Origin: Polaromonas jejuensis NBRC 106434
Lineage (GTDB): Bacteria > Pseudomonadota > Gammaproteobacteria > Burkholderiales > Burkholderiaceae_C
Reading direction: 5' to 3'
Length of the DNA: 51,922 nt
Assembly: GCF_001598235.1 (NCBI RefSeq)
Contig: NZ_BCYO01000026.1
Span: forward strand, 1-51,922
In this document: piece by piece, positions 39,595 through 49,001 of the stretch
How positions within the stretch are numbered: position 1 is the stretch's first letter
Layout of the letters: the number at the start of each line of letters is the position of its first letter
Program-made: the position numbers and the translations under genes
The notes under the pieces: generated by a model
Told to the model about the DNA's origin: nothing
Databases searched by the model: none
The model's input: the letters and a program-made list of their open reading frames with translations, nothing else

Positions 39595-40383
39595 ATGAAA
39601 CGCAGATCCACATTACTCGCCTGCATGGGCATATTAAGCACCTTGCTGGCCTTGCCGGCGATTGCAGCCGACGATGCGCTGAGCAAAATCCTATCGCGAA
39701 AAGCCATTCGCGTTGCAGTTCCGATGGACTATCCCCCTTATGGTTTTGTCGGCACCGATATGGCGCCAAAAGGGTACGACATCGAAATGGCCAACATCAT
39801 CGCGACGAAACTGGGCGTAAAGCTGGAGATCATTCCCGTGACCGGCCCCAATCGCATTGCCTATCTGCAAACACAAAAAGCCGACCTCACGATTTCTTCG
39901 TTGGGAAAAACGCCAGAACGTGAGAAGGTCATCGATTACAGCGTCGCCTATGCGCCATTTTTTGATGCGATCTTCGGCAGCAAGGAAGTTCAGGCCAAGA
40001 CCTTTGCCGAGCTGACGGGGAAACTCATTTCAGTGACCCGCGGGTCCATGCAGGACGAAGAGCTGCAGCGTCTTGCGCCGACCGCGGTCGTGAAGCGATT
40101 CGAGGACAACAACAGCACACTGGCCGCTTTTCTGTCGGGGCAAACACAGATGTTTGCAACGGGGACGGCCGTCGCTGCCGCCATCAAGCAGAAAAATCCA
40201 GCATTGAGCCTTGAGTTGAAAGTCATTTTGGCGAATGCCCCCTGCTATGTGGGCGTTCCCAAAGGAGAAGCCCAGCTGCTGGCAAAGGTCAACCAGATTA
40301 TTCTGGACGCCAAAAAAGTAGGTACGCTGGACGAGATTTCCCAAAGATGGCTGGGCGCGCCCGCAGGCAATCTTCCGGAGTAA
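39595..40383 (+). CDS. amino-acid ABC transporter substrate-binding protein
   Basis: This 262-residue periplasmic solute receptor starts with a signal peptide, MKRRSTLLACMGILSTLLAL, with likely cleavage near AIAADDA. The mature part has the family-3 solute-binding pattern: IRVAVPMDYPPYGFVGTD, KGYDIEMANIIATKLGVKL and ADLTISSLGKTPEREKVIDY. I chose the ATG at 39595 because the signal peptide begins there; an upstream ATG at 39436 would give a 53-residue non-signal extension. It belongs with the permeases and ATPase further down. Confidence 0.92.
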   Translation: MKRRSTLLACMGILSTLLALPAIAADDALSKILSRKAIRVAVPMDYPPYGFVGTDMAPKGYDIEMANIIATKLGVKLEIIPVTGPNRIAYLQTQKADLTISSLGKTPEREKVIDYSVAYAPFFDAIFGSKEVQAKTFAELTGKLISVTRGSMQDEELQRLAPTAVVKRFEDNNSTLAAFLSGQTQMFATGTAVAAAIKQKNPALSLELKVILANAPCYVGVPKGEAQLLAKVNQIILDAKKVGTLDEISQRWLGAPAGNLPE

Positions 40384-40514
40384 CACCGCTTCTCCAGGCA
40401 CGCGTGCTTGCCTTCTTCCCATCATGCATCCTTCGGATGCGATGGGCACACCGCTGGTTGATCCAGATACCACCCGGTCAGGGAAGGGGCAGGCATGGCT
40501 GAGAAAGAATTTTT

Positions 40515-41897
40515 ATGACTACGACGCATCCATCTGTGACCCAAGGGCTGGCCCGGTGGGCGTCAGATTTGCAAAGCACCGGCATCCCCGCGGCCATCCG
40601 GGCGCGTGCGAAAACCAGCCTGATCGACACCATAGGCGTGTCCATCGCGGGGTCCCAAACGCGCGTCGGCCGGATCGCCAGAGCGGTAGGCCTTCAAGCC
40701 GGCTCGCACGGCTGGTCAACGCTATTTAGTTCTGCCGCGCATGTGTCGGAGCAAACGGCCGCGTTCGTCAATAGCGTCTCTGCCCATGCACTTGATTTCG
40801 ACGACAACTGCTACGCGGGCGTTGTTCATGGGTCCGCGGTGATCGTCCCAGCTGCGCTGGCGATGGGCCAAAAGGTAAACGCTACCGGAGGGGAGCTGAT
40901 CACGGCTTTCGTGGCCGGGTCGGAGTGTGAATACGCCATAGGGGCGGCATCAAGGAATGTCCTCTATGAGCAAGGGTGGTGGACCACAGGTGTTCTGGGC
41001 CCCATCGGGTCCTGTGTGGCCGCATCGCATTTGCTGAAACTTGACCCGGAAAAAATCACGTCGGCTCTGGGCCTGGCGATCACAGGCGCCGGCGGAACCA
41101 AGGCCTGTTTCGGTACGGACGGCAAGGCACTGATGGCAGGCCGGGCCGCTGAAGCAGGTGTTGTATGCGCGCTGCTGGCGGCGCAGGGGGCACGGGGACC
41201 AGTGGATGCCATTGAATCCACCAACGGATTCGTCAAGCTGTTCAATGAAGGCGTTTTTGACCCTGCCGCGATTGACAGATTGGGCTCTCACTGGTTTTCG
41301 CAGGAACCTGGTGTGGATATCAAGCGGATTCCGGTATGCCTTTCATCCCATGCCGCGGTCGATGCAGTCATGCACCTTGTCGCCACGCATCGCATCCGGC
41401 TCGATGAAATTGAAAGTATTGTGTGTGACGTGCCACCCATGGTTTCCCGGAACCTTGTTTACACCCATCCGGAGACCGTCCAGGAAAGCCAGTTCAGCAT
41501 GCAGTATGCAATGGCCGTCTCTTTGAAGTTCGGGACTCTCACGCTGGAGCACCTTGACCAGAAGCTGCTGAAGAACAATGAGCTGGCCTCGCTCATGGCA
41601 CGGGTTCACATGCGCACAGGGCCTCTCTGGGATGACGCGAAGCTGCGGCAATCCGCGCCGGAAGGCGCGGAGGTCCAGCTGCGTTTGAGCAGTGGGAAAG
41701 TCTTCCAGCTCTTCAGGGCCACTGCGCGAGGCTCGGTTGGCTCTCCATTAAGCAGCCAGGAAATCGGCGACAAATTTATCGCCTGCGCGGCGCCAGCCAT
41801 AGGCAACGGCCCCGCCGAAACCCTACTTTCGCGCCTGCGCACGCTGGATGGCGACGTTTTCGTGCGGGACCTGTTTGAAAGTGAAACGCCGACATGA
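40515..41897 (+). CDS. MmgE/PrpD family protein
   Basis: This 460-residue protein belongs to the family that includes 2-methylcitrate dehydratase, immunoglobulin-like MmgE and isomerases of small acids. Diagnostic segments are LIDTIGVSIAGSQT near residue 37, SAHALDFDDNCYAGVVHGSA near residue 89, and the DVPPMVSRNL region in the smaller C-terminal domain. It is cytoplasmic. No prp genes surround it, so propionate use is unlikely; inside an amino-acid transport cluster it more probably dehydrates or isomerises an intermediate of the imported compound. Confidence 0.9.
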   Translation: MTTTHPSVTQGLARWASDLQSTGIPAAIRARAKTSLIDTIGVSIAGSQTRVGRIARAVGLQAGSHGWSTLFSSAAHVSEQTAAFVNSVSAHALDFDDNCYAGVVHGSAVIVPAALAMGQKVNATGGELITAFVAGSECEYAIGAASRNVLYEQGWWTTGVLGPIGSCVAASHLLKLDPEKITSALGLAITGAGGTKACFGTDGKALMAGRAAEAGVVCALLAAQGARGPVDAIESTNGFVKLFNEGVFDPAAIDRLGSHWFSQEPGVDIKRIPVCLSSHAAVDAVMHLVATHRIRLDEIESIVCDVPPMVSRNLVYTHPETVQESQFSMQYAMAVSLKFGTLTLEHLDQKLLKNNELASLMARVHMRTGPLWDDAKLRQSAPEGAEVQLRLSSGKVFQLFRATARGSVGSPLSSQEIGDKFIACAAPAIGNGPAETLLSRLRTLDGDVFVRDLFESETPT

Positions 41898-41972
41898 CAG
41901 AAACCCACATGCCTTTGCCGGCCCATGGGGCGACGCCGCCATGGGCTTTCATTTTTTACGCACTGGATAGCC

Positions 41973-42641
41973 ATGTCGGTACTTGACTTTTCCACGGTGA
42001 TGCAAGCATGGCCATTGTTCCTGAGTGGCTTGTGGCTGACTTGTGTGCTGACCGCGGTCAGCTGCGTAGCAGGCACCCTGCTGGGCGCCGCCTGCGCCTG
42101 GGGACGGATTCAAGGACCCGCGTGGATGAAGGCCGGGCTGGCCTGCTATGTCGAGCTGTTCCGAAACACGCCCTTCATCATCCAGATATTCTTTATTTTT
42201 TTCGGCGTCGCGTCCGTCGGCTTGAAGATGAGCGCCATACCGGCAAGCCTTATTGCCCTGGTACTCAACCTTGGCGCCTACGCCTGCGAGATTGTCCGCG
42301 CCGGGATAGAAGCCACGCCCAAGGGCCAAATTGAGGCGGCCCAGTCGCTGGCCCTAAGCCGCTGGCAAACGTTCACCCGCATCCTGATCGCACCTGCACT
42401 GGCCCGCGTGTGGCCTGCACTGGTCAGCCAGTTGGTCATCATCATGCTCGCCTCTTCGGTATGCAGCCAGATATCCGCAGAGGAGGTGTCCTACGCCGCG
42501 AATTTCGTGGCAGGCAAAACCTTCCGCAGCTTTGAGGCTTTCATGGTCGTCACCGCCTGCTATCTCGTGCTGGCTATTTTCCTGAGGAAACTGCTTTTAT
42601 GGATAGGCCCGCGCTTTGTCTTTGGACGAATGAAATTCTGA
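41973..42641 (+). CDS. polar amino-acid ABC transporter permease (1)
   Basis: This inner-membrane permease has 222 residues from the ATG at 41973 (MSVLDFSTVMQAWPLFLSGL). It has about five membrane segments, ELFRNTPFIIQIFFIFFG (a HisMQ-family hallmark), and the EAA loop around EIVRAGIEATPKGQIEAAQS. An alternative upstream start at 41925 would add 16 unconserved residues. It is followed 10 nt later by a second permease, as in heteromeric PAAT-type transporters. Confidence 0.93.
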   Translation: MSVLDFSTVMQAWPLFLSGLWLTCVLTAVSCVAGTLLGAACAWGRIQGPAWMKAGLACYVELFRNTPFIIQIFFIFFGVASVGLKMSAIPASLIALVLNLGAYACEIVRAGIEATPKGQIEAAQSLALSRWQTFTRILIAPALARVWPALVSQLVIIMLASSVCSQISAEEVSYAANFVAGKTFRSFEAFMVVTACYLVLAIFLRKLLLWIGPRFVFGRMKF

Positions 42642-42651
42642 AAGAAGATCG

Positions 42652-43302
42652 ATGAGCAGCTTTACCACCTGGGACGTCATCCGCAATCTGTTGCTGTCGG
42701 TGCCGTGGACGCTTTTTCTGTCGGCCATCGCTTTTCTGGGCGGCTCCGTGCTGGGGCTTATCCTGCTGGTCCTTCGCATCATGAAGCCGAACTCCGTCGG
42801 CCGTGTCATCACCTGGTACGTGCAGCTGTTTCAGGGAACACCCTTGCTCATGCAGCTGTTCCTGACTTACTTTGGCCTCGCGTTGTTCGGCCTCAACCCC
42901 TCTCCCTTGCTGGCCGCGACCTTGTGCCTTTCTTTGTATGCCGGCGCCTTCCTGACCGAAACCTGGCACGGCTGCGTGATATCCATCCCCAAGGGGCAAT
43001 GGGAAGCGTCGAGCAGCCTCGCGCTGAACCTGCGAGAACAACTGCAATACGTGATCTTTCCGCAAGCCGTCAGGGTCTCGGTCCCGCCCACCGTTGGCTT
43101 GGGGGTACAGATCATCAAGAACACCTCTTTGGCCTCGGTGATCGGTTTTGTCGAGTTGACCAGAACCGGGCAAATCATCACCAACGTGACCTACGACCCC
43201 TTCTTTGTCTACGGCGTCGTCGCGTTGCTGTACTTCGCGATCTGCTTCCCATGCTCCATGTGGGGCCGTGCGCTCGAATGCAAATTCACCTTCAAACACT
43301 GA
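42652..43302 (+). CDS. polar amino-acid ABC transporter permease (2)
   Basis: This is a 216-residue HisMQ-type permease beginning MSSFTTWDVIRNLLLSVPWT. It has LFQGTPLLMQLFLTYFGLAL and the EAA-loop sequence ETWHGCVISIPKGQWEASSS, with about five membrane helices. It pairs with the permease just upstream and ends 3 nt before the ATPase gene. Confidence 0.93.
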   Translation: MSSFTTWDVIRNLLLSVPWTLFLSAIAFLGGSVLGLILLVLRIMKPNSVGRVITWYVQLFQGTPLLMQLFLTYFGLALFGLNPSPLLAATLCLSLYAGAFLTETWHGCVISIPKGQWEASSSLALNLREQLQYVIFPQAVRVSVPPTVGLGVQIIKNTSLASVIGFVELTRTGQIITNVTYDPFFVYGVVALLYFAICFPCSMWGRALECKFTFKH

Positions 43303-43305
43303 GGA

Positions 43306-44064
43306 ATGCCCATGAAAGACGACCAGCCAAACTGTTTGGTGGAAATCAAGAAACTGCACAAAAGCTACGGCCAGGTCGAAGTGCTCAAAGGAATCGACCT
43401 TTGCATCAAACGAAAGGAGGTGGTGTGCATCATCGGCAAAAGCGGCTCGGGGAAAAGCACCTTGCTGCGATGCGTGAACGGACTCGAAGTTTTTCAAGAG
43501 GGTGAACTGCTTGTCGGTGGGCAGCCCGTCAAAAGCCACGACGCCCAGGCCATGCGCACACTGCGGCAAAAGGTCGGCATGGTATTTCAAAGCTTTAATC
43601 TATTTCCGGCTATGAGCGCCGGAAGCAACGTCATGCTTGCGCCCAAGCTGGTGAAGCGCCTTCCGCACGCAGAAACCAGGACGCTCGCGAAAAAATTGCT
43701 CAAGCGCGTGGGGCTGGAAGACAAATTCGACAGCTACCCCAACGAGCTGTCAGGCGGCCAGCAGCAACGCGTGGCCATCGCGCGCGCGCTGGCGATGAAC
43801 CCCGAAGTCATTCTTTGCGATGAAATAACGTCGGCCCTCGACCCGGAACTTGTGGGAGAGGTTTTACAGGTGATCGAAGGCCTGGCCAAAGAGGGGGTCA
43901 CGCTCATGATCGTGACCCACGAAATGAACTTCGCCAGAAAAGTCTGCGACCGCATCATCTTCATGCACCAGGGCCTGGTGCATGAGATGGGGACGCCGGA
44001 ATCAATTTTCACCAATCCGCAAACGCCGGAACTGCGAAGCTTTTTATCCATGAACCATGGCTGA
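43306..44064 (+). CDS. amino-acid ABC transporter ATP-binding protein
   Basis: This is the 252-residue ATPase subunit with Walker A IGKSGSGKSTLL, the Q-loop VFQSFNLFP, the signature LSGGQQQRVAIARALAM, Walker B VILCDEITSALDPE and the switch His in VTHEMNF. It has the GlnQ/HisP layout. Either the ATG at 43306 or that at 43312 could be the start. It completes the transporter with the receptor at 39595 and the two permeases. Confidence 0.95.
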   Translation: MPMKDDQPNCLVEIKKLHKSYGQVEVLKGIDLCIKRKEVVCIIGKSGSGKSTLLRCVNGLEVFQEGELLVGGQPVKSHDAQAMRTLRQKVGMVFQSFNLFPAMSAGSNVMLAPKLVKRLPHAETRTLAKKLLKRVGLEDKFDSYPNELSGGQQQRVAIARALAMNPEVILCDEITSALDPELVGEVLQVIEGLAKEGVTLMIVTHEMNFARKVCDRIIFMHQGLVHEMGTPESIFTNPQTPELRSFLSMNHG

Positions 44065-44100
44065 TCTCATGCCAACAAAAGTTCAGTAAAAGCGCATGCG

Positions 44101-44915
44101 GTGCGCCTGCAGCCGCCAGAGATATCTTCCCGCGCCGCCTCTTTAACAGGTGTTGACTACGTGCATGAGCTCGCCTCCGGGCTTGAGGGGCCTGAAGTGC
44201 TTGTCACGGCGCTGGTGCATGGCAACGAGTATCCGGTGCGATGGCGCTTGACGCTTTCCTCCACAGCGGCGTCCGCCCGCGAAAAGGTCGCATCACCGCC
44301 GCGTTTTGCAATGTGGCGGCTTTTACGCGCTTCGACGAGGCCCGTCCGGACGACTCCCGGTTTGTCGACGAAGATTTCAACCGAGTGTGGGCTCTTGGCC
44401 GGCTGAACGGCCCGGGCCGAAGCGCTGAACTGGACCGGGCAAGAGCGCTGCGGCCTTTTGTCGAGCGCGCCACATTTCTGCTGGACCTCCATTCCATGCA
44501 CGAGCCGTGCGAGCCGCTGCTGGTCACCGGTTTATTGCAGCGAAACATCGATTTCGCTCAATCGCTGGGACTGGGCGCGCAGGTGATTGTGGATGCGGGC
44601 CACGACGACGGCGTGCGCATGCGTGATTTCAACCGGCTGGCGGAGCCTGCGCGATCGGAGATTTCGCTGCTGCTTGAAGCCGGGCAGCACTGGGACCCGT
44701 CCTCCCTTCAGACAGCCCGTAATACACCGATGCGATTTCTGGTCGCGTCCGGCGTTATTGAGGGCGGCGAAGTCATCCCGCATGCAGGGGCGCTCATCGC
44801 CACGGATGCCGCCGAGCCCGTCCTCGCACCTTACGATGATTGCGTGTTGATCATGCCCTCCGTCAAGCAACTGCGGCCAGGCGTGACGACGGTGCGCTTG
44901 GGGCGAAGAGCTTGA
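44101..44915 (+). pseudogene. succinylglutamate desuccinylase/aspartoacylase-like gene, frameshifted
   Basis: Two reading frames together give one AstE/AspA-type zinc hydrolase. The first frame from 44101 contains VLVTALVHGNEY (Zn-binding His-Glu). The second frame, from about 44230, resumes with MALDAFLHSGVRPRKGRI and continues through FVDEDFNRVWALGRL and LLDLHSMHEP. A single missing base near 44229-44233, for example one T giving TAT-TCC-GGT-GCG, would restore GNEYSGAMALDAF. It is either a recent pseudogene or a sequencing error. It would be the last gene of the catabolic cluster, deacylating an N-acyl amino acid. Confidence 0.85.
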
Positions 44916-45293
44916 ATCCAGGACCCTAGCGCCAATACTCGTCACTTAATGATTCGAATTGCCTGACTGATAATCACCGGCTGCTGGGGCGTTGAGTGAC
45001 TTCGGCGAAGTGGCCAGTTGCTCATTTTTCGTTTGACGCCACGCGGATTGCGCCGGCCGCGGCGGCAGGCGACGTGCTCCTGTGAATGGCTGCCAGGAAA
45101 CGCTTTCCTTCTTGTCACCAAGCTCCAAGCTCATGTACAGGTCGGCTTGGATCACGGTATCCTGGCCTTGTAGGACGGTAGAAATTTCAGCTCTCCTTTA
45201 ACGAAGTTTGAAATCCACTTTTCTAGGAGCTTGGGCTGTAGAAACTAGGGTTGATACGCACAACCGGGGATGAGATTGTGCGTTGGGATGGTC
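44916..45293. other. non-coding stretch before the IS1182-like fragment
   Basis: I see no gene. The segment after about 45190 is likely the left flank of the IS1182-like element, but its terminal repeat cannot be defined because the right end is missing. Confidence 0.35.
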
Positions 45294-45776
45294 ATGAGCT
45301 CCAGTTACATCGCCTACCTGCCTGATCAGCAGCATCTGCGGCCCTGTGCGTTGCAAGAATGGCTGCCCCAAGGACACCTTGCGTACTTCATCAACGACAC
45401 GGTGGACAGCCTGAATTTGAGCGCGTTTCATGCGCGCTACGCAGGCGGCGGCTCGCGCAACCAGCCGTGCCACCCGGCAATGATGGTCAAAGTGCTGGTG
45501 TATGCGTATGCCACTGGAACGTTCAGTTCCCGCAAGATAGCCAGGAAGCTGCATGAAGACGTGGCCTTTCGGGTGCTGGCAGCGGAGAATTTTCCGGCAC
45601 ACCGCACCATCCGGGAGTTCCGCGCGGTGCATCTGGCCGAGTTCACGGAGCTGTTCACCCAGCTCGTTCGCCTGGAGCGCGAGATGGGGCTGGTCAAACT
45701 GGGCACCATTGCGGTGGACAGCACCAAGATCAAGGCCAACGCCAGGCTCCTAGCTCAACCCCTCTTGATTGAGTAG
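45294..45776 (+). mobile_element. truncated IS1182-like transposase (N-terminal part)
   Basis: The frame from the ATG at 45294 reads MSSSYIAYLPDQQHLRPCAL and includes PCHPAMMVKVLVYAYATGTF, FPAHRTIREFRAVHL and GTIAVDSTKIKANA, the DUF772-containing N-terminal half of IS1182-family transposases. The homology stops after KANA (about 45745) and ends in unrelated sequence at a stop. A whole transposase would be about 450-500 residues, so roughly two thirds is missing, including the later acidic residues. Confidence 0.85.
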
Positions 45777-45884
45777 TCCCGCATAGCATCTTTCTGGCAA
45801 GCTCTTTCGATCGGCAATTCGGTGCCGTTTAGTGCCAGCTGCCAATCGGGATTCTTGCTCGACCGTCAACAGAAGACTGACTGC

Positions 45885-45942
45885 CGACATAGGGCTATCC
45901 GAAATGCTCGCTCCATACCCGACATTGACATCAGCAGCTTGA
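45885..45942 (+). repeat. dispersed repeat, partial copy B
   Basis: The 35 nt at 45908-45942 match 34 of 35 with 49977-50011 (starting TCGCTCCATACCCGACATTG). Preceding bases (ATCCGAAATG) also resemble the repeat. The rest of the unit is missing, as if truncated together with the adjacent IS1182-like fragment. Confidence 0.7.
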
Positions 45943-45995
45943 TTCCATGATGCACCCGTCCGGGAATCCCTGCCAGTCGCTGATCTCCGTGATTG

Positions 45996-47597
45996 TCAGT
46001 TGCTCGCGAGGTAGTTGCGTACCTGCTTGAGTTCGGGGCGGGAATTGGAGCTGCCGCTGAGCAGCACGACGCGGGCGTAGAAATACCTGGCCTTCTCGCG
46101 GTTGCCGGTCTGCGCGGCAGCGAGCCCCGCGCCGTACAGGCTACGTAGCCGGTTGGGGTCGCGCACCTGCGAACGTTCGTATTCCGCCAGCGCCTCGGCC
46201 GGCTGGCCGTTTTGCACCAGCATGTCTGCGAGCAGTTCACGTGCGGGAATAAGGCGCCCGGGCGATACCGTGCTTTTTTCGCTCGAGTCCTCCATGTCGG
46301 CGGCGGCACGCATCTGCGCCAGCGCGGCGTCGCGATTACCCCGGGCATAGGCAATCCAGGCCAGCGCCGCCTGATGCTGCACGGTTACCTCGGTCGCCCA
46401 GTACGCGTTCCCGGCGCCCTTGAGCGCTTCGGCGATGTCACCCAGCTCCTTGGCGCCTTGTTCCGCCAGGGCCAGGTCACCGCTGCGCGCCGCACCCAGC
46501 GACTTTGCAAACCAGGTGATGGCCTCGGTGAACGCGAAACGGCTCTTGCGCGGCTCCAGCAGCGCGGCGTCCTTCCACATGCCGCGCTCGACGGCGTAGC
46601 GTGCCGGCATTGCCGCCAAGGCGTAGTTGGTGGCCGTCAGTGCGGGATTGAGGTCAGTCACGCTTCGGGCTTCATCGATGGCGAGAGCCGCGTCCCGGTC
46701 ACGCGCCAACTGCAGGTAGGCGTAGGTCATGTAATCCAGCGCATGCAACCAATCGTTGGATGACTTGTCGGCCTTGGCAGTGTCGGCGGAGCGGCGGTTG
46801 GAAGCGATCGAATCCTGCCAAGCCCCGACACGCGTGAAAATGTGCGAGGGCATGTGCAGCGCATGAGGCGCGGAGGGCGCGATTTCGGCATAGCGGCGCG
46901 CCGCGGTCAGCCCCTTTGCCGCGATTGGCGGAAAGTCGTAGCTGTGGATGAGATAGTGCGCCACGCCCGGATGGTTGGGGTGTTTGGCGAACTGCGGCTC
47001 CAGAATAGCAGCGGCCTTCAGCGTCCCCGAAAAAGTTTTGTCGGTTGGCGCCTGTGTCGCAGCGAGGTAGATGGCGGAGAAAATCTGCGCTTCGTCGTCC
47101 TGCGGGTAGCGCTTCGCCAGGTCCTCAAATGCGTTGGAGAGGGACTTCAAGCGGGCTCCAGGCGGCCGGTCGCCGAAGTTTTGCCAGTATTGCGCCACCG
47201 CCTCGATGTACATGCGTTCGCGCTCGGTCTTGGCTCCGGTGGCGCGGCCGCGATCAATCGCCTCCTGCGCCTTTTTAGCCTCTTCGGGCGTGGCGTTGCC
47301 ACCGAAGGTGTTGCCTATCAAGATGGCGGCGATGCCCCAATTTGCAATCGCGCATTCGGGATCCTGCGCCAGCACATCGCGAAATGCCTTTTCGCCTTCT
47401 GAGAACCAGAACGAATGTAACAGCGCGACCGCGCGCGCGAATTTCGGCTGCACGGCAGGCTGGCACGATGTCGGGAACGACACCTCGCCCAGTTGCTCTG
47501 GCGGCTTGCCATGCGCATGCGATTCGCCCCAGGCAGTGGTTGCCGTTGCGAGGGAAAGCGAGAGAATTGTGGAGCTGCAGATGGATGGATGCCTCAT
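45996..47597 (-). CDS. TPR-repeat periplasmic protein
   Basis: The ATG at 47597, preceded by GGAGGAG, gives a 533-residue protein with a signal peptide (MRHPSICSSTILSLSLATAT). The mature part is rich in Ala and carries tetratricopeptide-like helix pairs, for example around FWFSEGEKAFRDVLAQDPEC, YALAAMPARYAVERG and GNREKARYFYARVVLLSG. It resembles exported TPR proteins of unknown function found in proteobacteria. It stands alone on the minus strand; the 325-nt region upstream to 47922 contains no other gene that I can see. It is probably a protein-interaction scaffold. Confidence 0.8.
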   Translation of the reverse strand: MRHPSICSSTILSLSLATATTAWGESHAHGKPPEQLGEVSFPTSCQPAVQPKFARAVALLHSFWFSEGEKAFRDVLAQDPECAIANWGIAAILIGNTFGGNATPEEAKKAQEAIDRGRATGAKTERERMYIEAVAQYWQNFGDRPPGARLKSLSNAFEDLAKRYPQDDEAQIFSAIYLAATQAPTDKTFSGTLKAAAILEPQFAKHPNHPGVAHYLIHSYDFPPIAAKGLTAARRYAEIAPSAPHALHMPSHIFTRVGAWQDSIASNRRSADTAKADKSSNDWLHALDYMTYAYLQLARDRDAALAIDEARSVTDLNPALTATNYALAAMPARYAVERGMWKDAALLEPRKSRFAFTEAITWFAKSLGAARSGDLALAEQGAKELGDIAEALKGAGNAYWATEVTVQHQAALAWIAYARGNRDAALAQMRAAADMEDSSEKSTVSPGRLIPARELLADMLVQNGQPAEALAEYERSQVRDPNRLRSLYGAGLAAAQTGNREKARYFYARVVLLSGSSNSRPELKQVRNYLASN

Positions 47598-47946
47598 GAT
47601 TTTCTCCTCCGATAGGGCAGCAAAGAATCCATGCGCGTGCATCGGGCTGGGCCGCCGGGGATTGCGTCGTCGAGGCACGTGGCGTTCCTTGGCGGAGCAT
47701 GTGCCGCGAACGCCGGCGGGGCAAACATGCTTGACTCAAATCCAGAACTGCTGATGTCAAATGGTTTTGCTTGCGAATTCATTTGAACGACTGGTTCGAT
47801 GGCCATGAAATTCGACCGTCAGTGTGCAAGTCTGATGAGCTTAGGCCCATGAGTCAACTACCACCGCCATCTTCAGGACTCGCACCGACCTCCCGCCTGG
47901 CTGGAAGCCCTTCTCCAGGACTATGCAGTACCCGTCGGCCAAGGTG

Positions 47947-48105
47947 CCGGCCGTGCTGGCGTTGGAGCCGCAGGTCATCAGCTGGGCCGAAGACTTTGCG
48001 AAGATGGAGAACGCGCTCTTCCTGGGCCGCGGCCTGCACTACCCGATGGCGCTCGAAGGCGCGCTCAAGCTGAAAGAGATCAACTACATCCACGCCGAGG
48101 CTTAC
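47947..48105 (+). pseudogene. glmS: internal fragment of glmS (glucosamine-6-phosphate synthase)
   Basis: The frame encodes [40 protein letters not shown] and [14 protein letters not shown], a block from the isomerase (SIS) half of GlmS. The sequence leaves homology right after HAEAYP, where intact enzymes continue AGELKHGPL. No start, amidotransferase domain or C-terminus is present. It is fused in frame to the signal-peptide start of the nuclease gene at 48130, so it marks a rearrangement junction. Confidence 0.85.
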
Positions 48106-48129
48106 CCGCTGTACGCGATACTCTCGCGC

Positions 48130-48990
48130 ATGTCACGATTCCTTCCCCTTGCCTTGTCTCTCGCGGCCTGCCTTGCGGTGCCGGCCTGGGCTGCAACGCA
48201 ATGCCGAGAGCAATTCGCTGCGGGCGTTGCCCCCACTGTCACAAACCTCAAGCTGCAGCCGCGCACGCAGGAGATTTGCTTCGAATCCTATGCCGTACTG
48301 CACTCTGGCGTCAGCCGCACCCCCCTCTATTCGGCCGAGCACCTGACGCGGGCCAATGTGGAGGCGGCCAAGACACTCTCGCGCCGTGACTCATTCCACG
48401 CTGAAACCTCGCTGCCGGCACGGGACCGGGCTGAACTCAGCGACTATGCGCGCTCGGGCTACGACCGCGGCCACATGTCGCCGAACGGTGATATGCCCAA
48501 CCGCTCGGCGCAGGCCGAAAGTTTCAGCCTGGCCAACATGGTTCCCCAGGTGCATGCCAACAATGCCGGTATTTGGGCCGGTATCGAGGGGGCGACCCGG
48601 CAGATGGCCATCAACGAGGGCGAGGTCTATGTGGTGTCGGGTCCGGCCTTCATTGGGAGTGACATCCAGCGTATCGGCAATGTCCTGGTGCCAACCCACC
48701 TCTGGAAGGTGCTCTACAGCCCGAAGCAACAGCGCGCAGGCGCGTATGTGATCACCAACGATGACACCCGCGCCTATTCATCGGTCACGGTCTCCGATCT
48801 GGAGAAAATGATCGGTATCAAGCTGTTGCCAGGGTTGCCCCAGAAGGTCCGTGACAGTGGCATGGAGCTGCCAAAGCCGGCCTCCCAGCGTGGCGGCAAG
48901 AAGCGCAAGGGCCAAACAGAAGACGAATTCATGCTGCGGGACTTCGGGCGTAGCATCATCGACGCCATCAGTCGCTCCAGCCAACATTGA
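48130..48990 (+). CDS. secreted DNA/RNA non-specific endonuclease (NUC1 family)
   Basis: This is a 286-residue exported nuclease. The signal peptide is [20 protein letters not shown], and the mature part has the DRGHM active-site motif ([15 protein letters not shown]) of the betabetaalpha-metal nuclease family, in which His is the general base and a nearby Asn binds the metal. It should degrade DNA/RNA in the periplasm or outside. The start at 48130 is favoured by the signal peptide; the frame is open further upstream only because of the glmS fragment. A small unknown gene follows 11 nt later. Confidence 0.9.
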   Translation: MSRFLPLALSLAACLAVPAWAATQCREQFAAGVAPTVTNLKLQPRTQEICFESYAVLHSGVSRTPLYSAEHLTRANVEAAKTLSRRDSFHAETSLPARDRAELSDYARSGYDRGHMSPNGDMPNRSAQAESFSLANMVPQVHANNAGIWAGIEGATRQMAINEGEVYVVSGPAFIGSDIQRIGNVLVPTHLWKVLYSPKQQRAGAYVITNDDTRAYSSVTVSDLEKMIGIKLLPGLPQKVRDSGMELPKPASQRGGKKRKGQTEDEFMLRDFGRSIIDAISRSSQH

Positions 48991-49001
48991 GGAAACCATC
49001 C

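Noticed and set aside
47947..48105. glmS fragment as a Tn7 attachment site (attTn7)
   Set aside because: attTn7 recognition uses the 3' end of glmS. The fragment here is from the middle of the isomerase domain and lacks the C-terminus, and it lies 11 kb from the tns operon.
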